This document shows positions 1 through 6,686 of a stretch of DNA of 9,409 bases, piece by piece. How positions within the stretch are numbered: position 1 is the first letter of the stretch; each line of letters starts with the position of its first letter. This stretch comes from an uncultured Collinsella sp. (GTDB taxonomy: Bacteria > Actinomycetota > Coriobacteriia > Coriobacteriales > Coriobacteriaceae): NCBI GenBank assembly GCA_902495955.1, contig CABUZE010000023.1:1-9409 (forward strand), written 5' to 3'. A model generated the notes under the pieces. The model was given only the letters and a program-made list of their open reading frames with translations. It made no database searches and was not told the origin of the DNA. Made by a program: the position numbers and the translations under genes.

Positions 1-612
1 CTCGTCAACACCGCCGGTATCCTGCGCTTCGCCGCCATGGAGGACCTGCCGCTGAGCGACTGGGAGCAGGTGCTCAACGTCAACCTCACCGGTTACTTCA
101 TCACCTCGCAGCGCTTTGGTCGCGAGATGATCAAGGCCGGCCAGGGTCGCCTGGTGCACATCTCGCCCGTTGCCAGCCACTCCCCCGAGACGTTCTCGGG
201 CGTGTACAGCTCCACCAAGGCGGGCGTCAACATGATGTCCAAGATGCTCGCCGCCGAGTGGGGCCCCTACGGTGTCCGCTCCAACTGCGTCGAGCCCTGC
301 TTCGTTAAGACTCCGATGTCGGCCAATTTCTACGCCGACCCCGAGGTCGAGAAGAGCCGCAGCCGCCTGATCGCCACGCGTCGCATCGGCGAGGTCAGCG
401 ATATCGCCAACGCCGTCATGTTCCTGGCGTCCAAGCGCTCGGACTTTACCACCGGCGACGCCATCAAGGTCGACGGCGGCTTCTCCAACATGATGGGCGA
501 CCTCACCGCCAAGCCCGGCGGCCGTCGCGCCTATGCCGACAACTACCTTAAGAACAAGGGTGTCGAGCTCTGGTCCGACGAGTCCGGCGTCGCCAAGCCG
601 ACTGACCAGTAA
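1..612 (+). CDS. SDR family NAD(P)-dependent oxidoreductase, 5' end outside window
   Basis: The reading frame is open from base 1, so the gene begins upstream and the ATG at 37 is internal. The visible part starts with LVNTAGI, the NNAG-type motif that follows the central strand of the Rossmann fold; the N-terminal TGxxxGxG cofactor loop is missing with the window edge. The structural Asn lies in NVNLTGYF (codon 26 of the fragment). The catalytic pair YSSTK is at codons 69-73 (Tyr at 205-207, Lys at 217-219). The C-terminal GEVSDIANAVMFLAS and TGDAIKVDGG segments are classic for bacterial SDRs. Two oddities: a Ser sits 14 residues before the Tyr while Pro occupies the usual -13 Ser position, and about 40 residues extend past the VDGG motif where many SDRs end. 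It precedes an MFS carrier by 66 bp on the same strand, so it probably oxidises or reduces the imported compound. The family is certain; the substrate is unknown. Confidence 0.92.
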   Translation, partial: LVNTAGILRFAAMEDLPLSDWEQVLNVNLTGYFITSQRFGREMIKAGQGRLVHISPVASHSPETFSGVYSSTKAGVNMMSKMLAAEWGPYGVRSNCVEPCFVKTPMSANFYADPEVEKSRSRLIATRRIGEVSDIANAVMFLASKRSDFTTGDAIKVDGGFSNMMGDLTAKPGGRRAYADNYLKNKGVELWSDESGVAKPTDQ

Positions 613-678
613 ACCAACCTAACAGAGAGGCCCCGCGGACACGCCCGCTCCTCCCCCGTATCGATGAGAAAGAGTCCA

Positions 679-1935
679 ATGGCTTCCACCAACTCCAACA
701 AGGGTCGCGCCGTCGTGCTTTCCGCCGCGTGCGTCACCATGTTCTTCATCAGCTCCATCGCGCTGTATTCCGTCGTGAGCAAGAACCTGCTCGCCGTCTA
801 CCCCGAGTGGTCCAGCGCCCTTACTTGGGCTTTCCCGGTCTTTCAGACCATCATGGCCGTGACGGGCATCTTCGCCGGCCGCATCTCCGACAAGATCGGC
901 CCGCGCAACGTTGTGATCGCCGCCGCCGCGTGCTACGGCGTGGGCTGGTTCATGTCCGGCACCGTCACCGAGCCGTGGCAGTTCTACCTGTGGTTCTCGC
1001 TTGTCGCCGCCATCGGCAACGGCCTGGGCTACAACCCGGCGCTCACCACCGGCCAAAAGTGGTTCATCGACAAGAAGGGCCTCGCCTCAGGCATCACCCT
1101 GGCCGCTTCGACCGCCGGCCCCGCCGTGCTGTCCCCGGTGCTCGCCTCGCTGCTCATCCCGAGCCTGGGCATCTTTGGCGGCCTCAAGGCGCTCGGCGTC
1201 ATCTTCTTTGTGACGATCGCCGCCTCCGCCCTGTTCCTGAAGGCCCCCGAGGCCGGTTGGCTGCCCGAGGGCTTCGAGGCCCCCAAGGGCGGCGCGCATG
1301 CCGGCACCTTCGGCGACCTCACCCCGGGCGAGATGGTCAAGACCCCGCGCTTCTGGGTCCTCATCGTCACCTTCGCCTTTGCCGCCACCGCGGGCACCCT
1401 GCTCGTGGGCAAGGTTGCCTCCATCGCCGCCGTCCAGCTCTTCGCCGACCCCACGAGCGCCGCGGCCGTCGCCCTCGGCGGTGTGGTGGTCTCCGTCAAC
1501 ACCTGCGCCAACCTGGTTGGCCGCCTGTCCTTTGGCCAGATCATCGACAAGCTCGGCGCCTATAAGTCGCTGCTCATCAGCCTTGTCGTCACCATCGTCG
1601 CGCTCGTCATCATGTCGATGAGCTTTACACAGAGCATGTTCTTTGTGGCGCTCGCCCTGCTCGGCTTTAGCTTTGGCGCCCTGCTCGTCATCTACCCGCC
1701 GCTCACCGGTGGCGCCTTTGGCACCAGCAATATCGGCGTCAACTACGGCATCATGTTTTTGGGCTACGCCGCTTCCACCTGGATCAGCCAGCCCATCACC
1801 GCCGTGCTGTACCACGCCGAGGCCGGCAGCGCCGCCTACCAGCAGTCCTTCTACGGCGCCATCGTGATCGCCGCCATCGCCGTCGTGCTCACCGTCTACA
1901 TGATGGTCTCCGACAGCAAGAAGAAGTCCGCCTAG
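679..1935 (+). CDS. MFS transporter, OFA (oxalate/formate antiporter-like) type
   Basis: This is a membrane carrier of 418 residues with about twelve hydrophobic helices in two six-helix halves. A polar cytoplasmic loop separates the halves (LKAPEAGWLPEGFEAPKGG..., roughly residues 185-215). The MFS motif A-like loop after helix 2 reads GRISDKIGPRN, with a counterpart RLSFGQIIDKLG after helix 8. The early TWAFPVFQ segment and GNGLGYNPALTTGQKWF in helix 4 resemble OFA-family carriers, which move small carboxylates, often by exchange; the substrate here is not deducible. I prefer the ATG at 679, preceded by purine-rich GAGAAAGAG (666-674), over the ATG at 664, which has only pyrimidine-rich sequence upstream. 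The choice changes just five residues. It lies between an SDR and a Gfo/Idh/MocA oxidoreductase on the same strand, which argues for one uptake-and-redox pathway. Confidence 0.9.
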   Translation: MASTNSNKGRAVVLSAACVTMFFISSIALYSVVSKNLLAVYPEWSSALTWAFPVFQTIMAVTGIFAGRISDKIGPRNVVIAAAACYGVGWFMSGTVTEPWQFYLWFSLVAAIGNGLGYNPALTTGQKWFIDKKGLASGITLAASTAGPAVLSPVLASLLIPSLGIFGGLKALGVIFFVTIAASALFLKAPEAGWLPEGFEAPKGGAHAGTFGDLTPGEMVKTPRFWVLIVTFAFAATAGTLLVGKVASIAAVQLFADPTSAAAVALGGVVVSVNTCANLVGRLSFGQIIDKLGAYKSLLISLVVTIVALVIMSMSFTQSMFFVALALLGFSFGALLVIYPPLTGGAFGTSNIGVNYGIMFLGYAASTWISQPITAVLYHAEAGSAAYQQSFYGAIVIAAIAVVLTVYMMVSDSKKKSA

Positions 1936-1943
1936 TTTTACCG

Positions 1944-1974
1944 ATGCGACAAAGGGACAGCCCCTTTGTCGCAT
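1944..1974. repeat. Perfect 13-bp inverted repeat between MFS and Gfo/Idh genes
   Basis: Arms ATGCGACAAAGGG (1944-1956) and CCCTTTGTCGCAT (1962-1974) are exact complements around a 5-nt loop, ACAGC. No T-run follows on either strand, so this is not a standard intrinsic terminator. It sits 8 bp after the transporter stop codon and 29 bp before the next start codon, ahead of that gene's ribosome binding site. The shape fits a dispersed REP/BIME-like palindrome, or an mRNA hairpin that tunes relative expression or stability inside an operon. Only one copy is present in this window, so repetitiveness is an inference. Confidence 0.75.
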
Positions 1975-1992
1975 TCCACCGCCACCAGTATT

Positions 1993-1998
1993 AAGGAG
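1993..1998 (+). promoter_or_regulatory. Ribosome binding site AAGGAG for the Gfo/Idh/MocA gene
   Basis: AAGGAG lies 5 nt before the ATG at 2004 and fixes the start of the oxidoreductase. Confidence 0.85.
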
Positions 1999-2003
1999 TC
2001 GAA

Positions 2004-3044
2004 ATGTCTGAGCTCAACCCCGTCCGCATTGCCGTTATCGGCGCCGGCGCCATGGGCCGCAACCACATCCGCTTTGTCACCGAGGAGCCCGAGGCCGAGC
2101 TCGTCGCCATCGCCGACGCCTTTGAGGGCGCCCGCGCCACGGCCGAGGCCGCCGGCGTGCCGTTTTATACCGATCCCGCCCAGATGATGGACGAGGTCAA
2201 GCCCGAGGCCGTCATTATCGCCACGCCCAACGACCTACACCTGGGCGTTGCCCGCGAGGCTGTGAAGCGCAACATCGTGCCGTTGGTCGAAAAGCCGATC
2301 TCCAACGACCTGGAGGATGCCCAGGCCTTCGCCGCCGAGGCCGAGACCGCCGGCGTGCCCGTGCTCGTGGGTCAGCACCGTCGCCACAATCCCTTCGTCA
2401 ACAAGGCCAAGGAGATCATCGAGTCCGGCGAGCTGGGCAAGCTCACCGTGTCGAGCTTCCACTACATGATCTATAAGAATGACGAGTACTTCGACGTCGA
2501 GTGGCGCCGCAAGAAGGGCGCCGGCCCGATCCTGGTCAACCTGGTGCACGACGTCGACCTGCTCCGCTATCTGTTGGGCGAGCCCGTTGCCGTCCAGGGT
2601 ATGCAGTCCAGCGCCGCCCGCGGTTTTGAGACCGAGGACTCCGCCGTGGTCAACGTTCGTTTTGCCGATGGCGCACTCGCGAGCATGACCATCTCCGACG
2701 CCACCGCCAGCCCCTGGAACTGGGAGGCCACCGCTCGCGAGGATCCGCAGTACCGCCCCTTCGACGCCGACGCCTACTTTATCGGCGGCACTAAGGGCGC
2801 CCTTTCGCTGCCCCGCCTGCACCAGTTCTCCTACGACGGCGCCTCCAACTGGCACAAGCCGCTGCAGATGGAGATTCCGGCCGTCGACCCGGCACTGCCG
2901 CACAAGATGCAGCTCAAGCACTTTGTGAAGGTTGTCCGCCGCGAGGTCGAGCCCGTCGTGACCCCCGCCGATAACGTCAAGACGCTCACGCTTCTCAACG
3001 CCATCAAGGAGGCCGCCGAGACCGGCCAGCTCGTCGAGCTGTAA
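2004..3044 (+). CDS. Gfo/Idh/MocA family NAD(P)-dependent oxidoreductase
   Basis: The protein has 346 residues, the usual length for the family. The N-terminal Rossmann half begins with VRIAVIGAGAMGRNH, carrying the dinucleotide loop GAGAMG at residues 13-18. Asp38 at the end of the second strand favours NAD over NADP. The family signature EKP is at 96-98 with catalytic Lys97. The C-terminal alpha/beta half has GPILVNLVHDVDLLRYLLGE, with His182 and Asp185 in the HxxD catalytic motif, and YFIGGTKGALSLP near residues 252-264. Members oxidise or reduce hydroxyl/keto groups on sugars, inositols, sugar acids and related rings. AAGGAG 5 nt upstream supports the ATG. It is the last gene of the probable SDR-MFS-Gfo/Idh operon and is followed by a terminator. 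The family call is firm; the substrate is not determined. Confidence 0.93.
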   Translation: MSELNPVRIAVIGAGAMGRNHIRFVTEEPEAELVAIADAFEGARATAEAAGVPFYTDPAQMMDEVKPEAVIIATPNDLHLGVAREAVKRNIVPLVEKPISNDLEDAQAFAAEAETAGVPVLVGQHRRHNPFVNKAKEIIESGELGKLTVSSFHYMIYKNDEYFDVEWRRKKGAGPILVNLVHDVDLLRYLLGEPVAVQGMQSSAARGFETEDSAVVNVRFADGALASMTISDATASPWNWEATAREDPQYRPFDADAYFIGGTKGALSLPRLHQFSYDGASNWHKPLQMEIPAVDPALPHKMQLKHFVKVVRREVEPVVTPADNVKTLTLLNAIKEAAETGQLVEL

Positions 3045-3117
3045 TGCCTTAAGAGCGACCGCGGCAGAAACCCCATGCCGAACCCTTCGGTCCGTCACCA
3101 ACAAGCCCCTCTTCTTT

Positions 3118-3152
3118 GCCCCGCGAGCAGCCTCCTGCCCGCGGGGCTTTTT
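3118..3152 (+). terminator. Intrinsic terminator of the SDR-MFS-Gfo/Idh operon
   Basis: GCCCCGCG (3118-3125) pairs exactly with CGCGGGGC (3140-3147). Inside, after one A/C mismatch, GCAG (3127-3130) pairs with CTGC (3135-3138) around a CCTC loop. Five T follow (3148-3152). It lies about 75 bp after the oxidoreductase stop codon and separates the operon from tex. Confidence 0.9.
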
Positions 3153-3239
3153 GCTACCTTAACGACGATTTTTCTGGGGCGGGCGCTATTTTGCACCTCG
3201 GCTTGATTCGGTCGCCACGAAACAGTCTTTTGGGACGGG

Positions 3240-3248
3240 TGGTATCCT
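3240..3248 (+). promoter_or_regulatory. Possible extended -10 promoter element for tex
   Basis: TGG followed by TATCCT matches the TGnTATAAT extended -10 pattern in four of six hexamer positions. It lies about 45 bp before the tex start, just after the preceding terminator. No good -35 hexamer is visible at normal spacing, so this is tentative. Confidence 0.3.
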
Positions 3249-3282
3249 TGGTAGCCCTGTGCTGCAAACGCACCTTAAACGC

Positions 3283-3288
3283 AAGGAG
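3283..3288 (+). promoter_or_regulatory. Ribosome binding site AAGGAG that sets the tex start
   Basis: AAGGAG ends 4 nt before the ATG at 3293. The frame stays open upstream to a TTG at 3116, but that extension crosses the terminator at 3118-3152 and has no Tex homology, so this site decides the start. Confidence 0.85.
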
Positions 3289-3292
3289 TCCC

Positions 3293-5440
3293 ATGGATCT
3301 TATCGCCCAGCTCGCCCGCGAGCTCAACCTTAAGGCCGCCAACGTCGAGGCTGCCGTCAAGCTCATCGATGAGGGCAACACCATCCCCTTTATCTCGCGC
3401 TACCGCAAGGAGGCAACGGGCGGCATGGACGACGTCGCCCTGCGCGCGCTCGACGAGCGCCTGTCCTACCTGCGCAATCTTGAGCAGCGCAAAGAGGACG
3501 TCATTCTGCTCATCGACGCCCAGGGCAAGCTCACGCCCGAACTCGAACAGCAGATTCGCGAGGCCACGCAGCTCCAGCGTGTCGAGGACCTCTACAAGCC
3601 CTACCGCAAAAAGCGCATGACCCGCGCGCAGAAGGCCCGCGAGGCAGGTCTGGAGCCGCTCGCCAACATGATCATCATGCAGGCCTCGGCCAAAGGCAGC
3701 GCACTCGACGCCGCCGCGGCATACGTCAACGAGGAGGCCGGCTTCGACACGCCCGAGAAGGCGCTCGCCGGCGCCGCCGACATCGTGGCCGAGACGGTAG
3801 CCGAAGATCCCGAGAACGTCGCCGACCTGCGCGCCTTTACGCAAAACACCGCCGACATCGTCGTCGAGGCCACCGACCCCGCCGAGAAGACTCCCTACGA
3901 GCCGTACTACAGCTATGATGAGCCGCTGCGTCGTATACCCAACCACCGCGTGCTGGCGATCGACCGCGGTGAGCGCGAGGGCAAACTCCGCGTGCACGTG
4001 AACGTCGACGGCGCCGCCGCCACGGCACGCCTCGGCAGCCGTTGGCCCCGACGTCAGGGCGTGTTTGCGCCCGTCTTTGACGCCGCTATCGCCGACGGTT
4101 ACAAGCGCCTCATGGCCCCCTCGCTGGAGCGCGAGGCCCGTGCTAAGCTCACCGTCCGCGCCCAGACCGAGGCCATCAACGTCTTTGCCAAGAATCTCGA
4201 AGGCCTGCTCTCGGCACGCCCCGTGCGCGGCGCCCGCGTGCTCGCGCTCGATCCGGGCTACCGCACCGGCTGCAAGGTCGCCGTCATGGACGAAACCGGC
4301 AAGCTGCTCGACCACGGCGTGGTCTACCCCACCAAGCCGCGCCACGACGTCGCCGGCACCAAGCGCGAGCTCGCCCGCCTCGTCAAGAAGGACAGCGTCA
4401 ACACCATCGTCATCGGCAACGGCACCGCCAGCCGCGAGACCGAGGAAGTCGTCTCGGAGTTCATTGCCGAGCAGGCACCCAGCCTACGCTACACCATCGT
4501 TAACGAAGCCGGCGCGGCGGTGTACTCCGCCTCCGAGCTCGCCAGCCAGGAGTATCCCGACCTGGACGTCACCGTGCGCGGAGCCATGAGCCTGGGCCGC
4601 CGCCTGCAGGACCCGCTGGCAGAGCTCGTCAAGATTCCGCCCCAGTCCATCGGCGTGGGCCAGTACCAGCACGACCTTGACCAGGCCGAGCTCTCGCGCA
4701 CCCTGGGCCACGTGGTGGAGGACGTCGTCAACCGTGTGGGCGTCGACGTGAACACCGCGAGCGCGAGCCTGCTGGGATACGTATCGGGCATTACGCCGAG
4801 CTTGGCCAAGAACATCGTGGCCTACCGCGAGGAAAACGGTGCCTTTACCGATCGCCGCCAGCTCAAGAAAGTCCCCAAGCTTGGACCCAAGGCATATCTC
4901 AACGCCGCAGGTTTCCTGCGCATCAGCGGCGGCAAGAACCCGCTCGACGCGACGAGCGTCCACCCCGAGAGCTACGAGGTGGCCACGTCCGTCTTGGAAC
5001 GCGCCGGCGTTAAAGCAAGCGAGCTCAGCCACGGCGGCGTGCCCGACATCGAGCGCCGTCTGGGCAGCATCTCGGCGCTGGCAAGCGACCTAGACTGCGG
5101 CACCCTGACGCTCATCGACATTGTCAACGAGCTCAAGAAGCCCGGCCGCGACCCGCGCGACGACGCGCCCGAGGTGGTCTTTAGCCGCTCAGCGCTTTCC
5201 ATCGACGACCTAGAGCCCGGCATGGAACTCAAGGGCACGGTGCGCAACGTTGTGGACTTTGGCGCCTTCGTCGACGTGGGCGTGCACCAGGACGGCCTCG
5301 TGCATATCTCCAAGCTCGCCAACCGCTTCGTCAAGCGCCCGAGCGACGTGGTGCGCGTCGGCGACACGGTAAAGGTGTGGGTCGAGAAAGTCGATCGCGA
5401 CCGCAAGAAGATCTCCCTCACCATGGTGAAGGGGAAGTAG
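3293..5440 (+). CDS. tex: Tex family S1 RNA-binding transcription accessory protein
   Basis: A 715-residue protein, close to the Bacillus YdcI and Pseudomonas Tex lengths. Domains in order: an N-terminal helical Tex_N region with the family hallmark GNTIPFISRYRKEATGGMDD near residues 28-48; a YqgF/RNase H-like domain starting at RVLALDPGYRTGCK (Asp320); helix-hairpin-helix repeats at about 482-560 (VGVDVNTASASLLGYVSGI, then KVPKLGPKAYLNAAGFLRI); and a C-terminal S1 domain at about 645-713 (GTVRNVVDFGAFVDVGVHQDGLVHIS). Tex is a cytoplasmic nucleic-acid-binding protein linked to transcription and stress or toxin expression in several bacteria. The YqgF fold is generally considered inactive as a nuclease. 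The gene is flanked by terminators on both sides, so it is probably a single-gene unit. The start rests on the AAGGAG site and on matching the usual Tex N-terminus. Confidence 0.96.
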   Translation: MDLIAQLARELNLKAANVEAAVKLIDEGNTIPFISRYRKEATGGMDDVALRALDERLSYLRNLEQRKEDVILLIDAQGKLTPELEQQIREATQLQRVEDLYKPYRKKRMTRAQKAREAGLEPLANMIIMQASAKGSALDAAAAYVNEEAGFDTPEKALAGAADIVAETVAEDPENVADLRAFTQNTADIVVEATDPAEKTPYEPYYSYDEPLRRIPNHRVLAIDRGEREGKLRVHVNVDGAAATARLGSRWPRRQGVFAPVFDAAIADGYKRLMAPSLEREARAKLTVRAQTEAINVFAKNLEGLLSARPVRGARVLALDPGYRTGCKVAVMDETGKLLDHGVVYPTKPRHDVAGTKRELARLVKKDSVNTIVIGNGTASRETEEVVSEFIAEQAPSLRYTIVNEAGAAVYSASELASQEYPDLDVTVRGAMSLGRRLQDPLAELVKIPPQSIGVGQYQHDLDQAELSRTLGHVVEDVVNRVGVDVNTASASLLGYVSGITPSLAKNIVAYREENGAFTDRRQLKKVPKLGPKAYLNAAGFLRISGGKNPLDATSVHPESYEVATSVLERAGVKASELSHGGVPDIERRLGSISALASDLDCGTLTLIDIVNELKKPGRDPRDDAPEVVFSRSALSIDDLEPGMELKGTVRNVVDFGAFVDVGVHQDGLVHISKLANRFVKRPSDVVRVGDTVKVWVEKVDRDRKKISLTMVKGK

Positions 5441-5442
5441 CC

Positions 5443-5486
5443 AGAGGGGCCCGGATGTCTCAATGGACGTCCGGGCCCCTCTTTTT
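5443..5486 (+). terminator. Strong intrinsic terminator after tex
   Basis: AGAGGGGCCCGGA (5443-5455) pairs perfectly with TCCGGGCCCCTCT (5470-5482). The stem continues inward by about four more pairs (TGTC with GACG, one a G-T wobble) to a short loop, and a T5 run follows at 5482-5486. It starts 2 bp after the tex stop codon. The opposite-strand gene ends 25 bp further on. The hairpin lacks a T-run on the minus strand but could still slow or protect that transcript's 3' end. Confidence 0.95.
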
Positions 5487-5511
5487 GGAAATATAAATAA
5501 GGATTGTTAGA

Positions 5512-6348
5512 TTACAGATTGACCCATAGAGCGGGGCGAACGGCGAGGATCGGGCAGTACACGTATTCGCCATCGGAGAACATGAAGCCGGCAGCGAAGA
5601 CATAGGCCGCATGATCTGAGTCGTCACCCCGCGAACGCAGCCACCAGTTGCATGCGCCGTTGCCCTCGTCCTTATAGGCGCCGTTGTTCACGGCCTGCTG
5701 GGTCGGCATGCAGATGCGATCGTTGTCGGACATAAAGTACTTATTCACCTCATCGACGGAAAGCAGCGTAGGGGTGCCGTCAATCGCCTTTATCTCGTCA
5801 CTCGTAAAGGCCTGGGAAGCGAAATCGTTCTCGAGCCATTTCTTGAGGTCGGAGGAGCTCCAGTCGTTGCCGTCCTCCTCGTCTTCATTGAACACGTGGG
5901 CATCAAGGGCCTTTTGACTCACGACATAGGCACGGTTGCCTTCGACCGCTAGGACGCGCCACTCGATAGGCTCCTTACCGTTCGAGGTGTCGCCGTCCTG
6001 CTCGTATGAGCCAAACTCGACCACGTCGCCCACCTGCGCCCCCTTGAAGGGGTTCTTGTTGAACGCGGGGACAACGACAAAGATGGCAATCAGCACGAGC
6101 GCGATGACGCCGGCCGCCGCCCCTCCGATGATAAGCGGCAGCTTCTTTTTGCTGCCAGCTATATTGGCAGACTGCACCTTTGCAGCCTGCGGCATGGGCG
6201 CGACGCCAGGTGCCGTGTCTGGGGCTACAACTGGATTACCGGTTTCATCTGAGGGGGGGGTCACAGATGCCGTGGGAAACGGGTTGCCGCAGGCGCAACA
6301 AAACTTGGCCTCGTCAACGTTCTTGGTACCGCATTTGGGACAGAACAT
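5512..6348 (-). CDS. Zinc-ribbon membrane protein with extracellular DUF6273 domain
   Basis: A 278-residue protein in three parts. The N-terminus MFCPKCGTKN...FCCACG is a zinc ribbon with Cys3/Cys6 and Cys17/Cys20. A Pro/Ser/Thr-rich linker (about 22-65) leads through GSKKK to one membrane helix (about 70-94). From about residue 106 a domain resembles DUF6273: GDVVEFGSYEQDGD.SNGKEPIEWRVL, SLKKWLEND-like SDLKKWLENDF, NWWLRSRGDDSDHAAYV, and the closing VRPALWVNL. The KKK before the helix suggests the zinc ribbon faces the cytoplasm and DUF6273 the outside. DUF6273 has no settled function known to me. I chose the ATG at 6348 because it begins exactly at the zinc ribbon and has GGGAG 6 nt upstream; the frame is open to 6474 but the extra residues look random. 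An eight-C run in the coding strand interrupts the linker. GC content seems lower than in tex. Confidence 0.85.
   Translation of the reverse strand: MFCPKCGTKNVDEAKFCCACGNPFPTASVTPPSDETGNPVVAPDTAPGVAPMPQAAKVQSANIAGSKKKLPLIIGGAAAGVIALVLIAIFVVVPAFNKNPFKGAQVGDVVEFGSYEQDGDTSNGKEPIEWRVLAVEGNRAYVVSQKALDAHVFNEDEEDGNDWSSSDLKKWLENDFASQAFTSDEIKAIDGTPTLLSVDEVNKYFMSDNDRICMPTQQAVNNGAYKDEGNGACNWWLRSRGDDSDHAAYVFAAGFMFSDGEYVYCPILAVRPALWVNL
6253..6260. repeat. G8/C8 homopolymer tract inside the zinc-ribbon gene
   Basis: Eight consecutive G on the plus strand read as C8 in the coding strand, encoding the Pro-Pro of SVTPPSDE in the linker between zinc ribbon and membrane helix. A change of one base would frameshift the gene before the membrane segment, so slipped-strand switching is possible but unproven. 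Confidence 0.7.
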
Positions 6349-6408
6349 GGGGTTCTCCCTTCCTTTCGTTTTTCTTTCACGCGTTAAAGCTAGACCCAAG
6401 GCAACCAA

Positions 6409-6426
6409 ACTTGTTGCGCAACATGT
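6409..6426. promoter_or_regulatory. 18-bp palindrome upstream of the zinc-ribbon gene, possible operator
   Basis: The core TGTTGCGCAACA (6412-6423) is a perfect 12-bp palindrome, and the next positions outward give one mismatch and two further pairs. It lies 61-78 bp upstream of the minus-strand start at 6348, where an operator would be expected. No convincing -35/-10 pair was found nearby, so the regulatory reading is an inference. Confidence 0.4.
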
Positions 6427-6510
6427 CCCGGAGGAGAAAAATCTGTGCGAGCGGGAGCGCGATCGAGACGACATCAGTCAGGTCTTGTGCAGGGAAAGTA
6501 AACCGCCAGA

Positions 6511-6557
6511 GCAAGGGTACCCCCTGTAGCGACGTGCAAAATCGCGAGTATTCTGCA
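6511..6557 (+). repeat. Left arm of the long inverted repeat
   Basis: Pairs with 6680-6726 at 39 of 47 positions. The longest matching block is CGACGTGCAAAAT at 6530-6542, followed by GAGTATTC at 6546-6553. Confidence 0.75.
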
Positions 6558-6596
6558 AACTCCGCCGTTCCGGACGCCCCTCAGGAGCAATAAAGT

Positions 6597-6645
6597 CAAA
6601 AATAGCCCCCGTTTTAGCGTCGTCAGAGCCAAAACGGGGGCTATT
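6597..6645 (-). terminator. Minus-strand intrinsic terminator, probably for the transaldolase transcript
   Basis: AATAGCCCCCGTTTT (6601-6615) and AAAACGGGGGCTATT (6631-6645) are perfect complements. Read on the minus strand, the hairpin is followed by T5 (plus-strand A at 6598-6602). The plus strand has only ATTCC after the hairpin, so it works in the minus direction. It would end a transcript from the transaldolase gene about 240-285 nt past the stop codon and insulate the zinc-ribbon gene downstream. Confidence 0.85.
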
Positions 6646-6651
6646 CCGTGC

Positions 6652-6686
6652 TTCAGCTAGCTGGTAAAAGCCTTTACCTTGCTGAA
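6652..6686. repeat. Small nested hairpin inside the inverted-repeat unit
   Basis: TTCAGC (6652-6657) pairs with GCTGAA (6681-6686), and inside it GGTAAA (6663-6668) pairs with TTTACC (6673-6678) around AGCC. It overlaps the end of the right long arm, so local and long-range pairing are mutually exclusive. Confidence 0.5.

Noticed and set aside
1..612. Identity as the bile-acid 7-beta-hydroxysteroid dehydrogenase known from Collinsella
   Set aside because: Only general SDR motifs are seen, the N-terminus is missing, and the neighbours (OFA-type carrier, Gfo/Idh/MocA enzyme) point to polar small-molecule metabolism.
1087..1974. Long minus-strand frame opposite the MFS gene
   Set aside because: Its Asp/Gly/His-rich composition is typical of antisense shadows, and the plus strand encodes a well-formed 12-helix carrier.
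1944..1974. Reading the palindrome as an intrinsic terminator
   Set aside because: Neither side is followed by a T-run, and a gene with a good ribosome site begins 29 bp later on the same strand.
3116..3292. N-terminal extension of tex starting at a TTG
   Set aside because: It crosses the preceding terminator, has no ribosome site and no Tex homology; the ATG at 3293 has AAGGAG and the normal N-terminus.
6349..6474. Longer start for the zinc-ribbon protein
   Set aside because: The extra 42 residues are Arg/Ser-rich and look like translated non-coding DNA; the zinc ribbon begins exactly at the ATG at 6348, which has GGGAG upstream.
6430..6501. Micro-ORF of 18 codons from a GTG at 6445, preceded by GGAGGAG
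   Set aside because: The ribosome-site-like sequence is good, but the peptide is very short and Arg-rich, no plus-strand gene follows it, and it lies in the leader region of a minus-strand gene.
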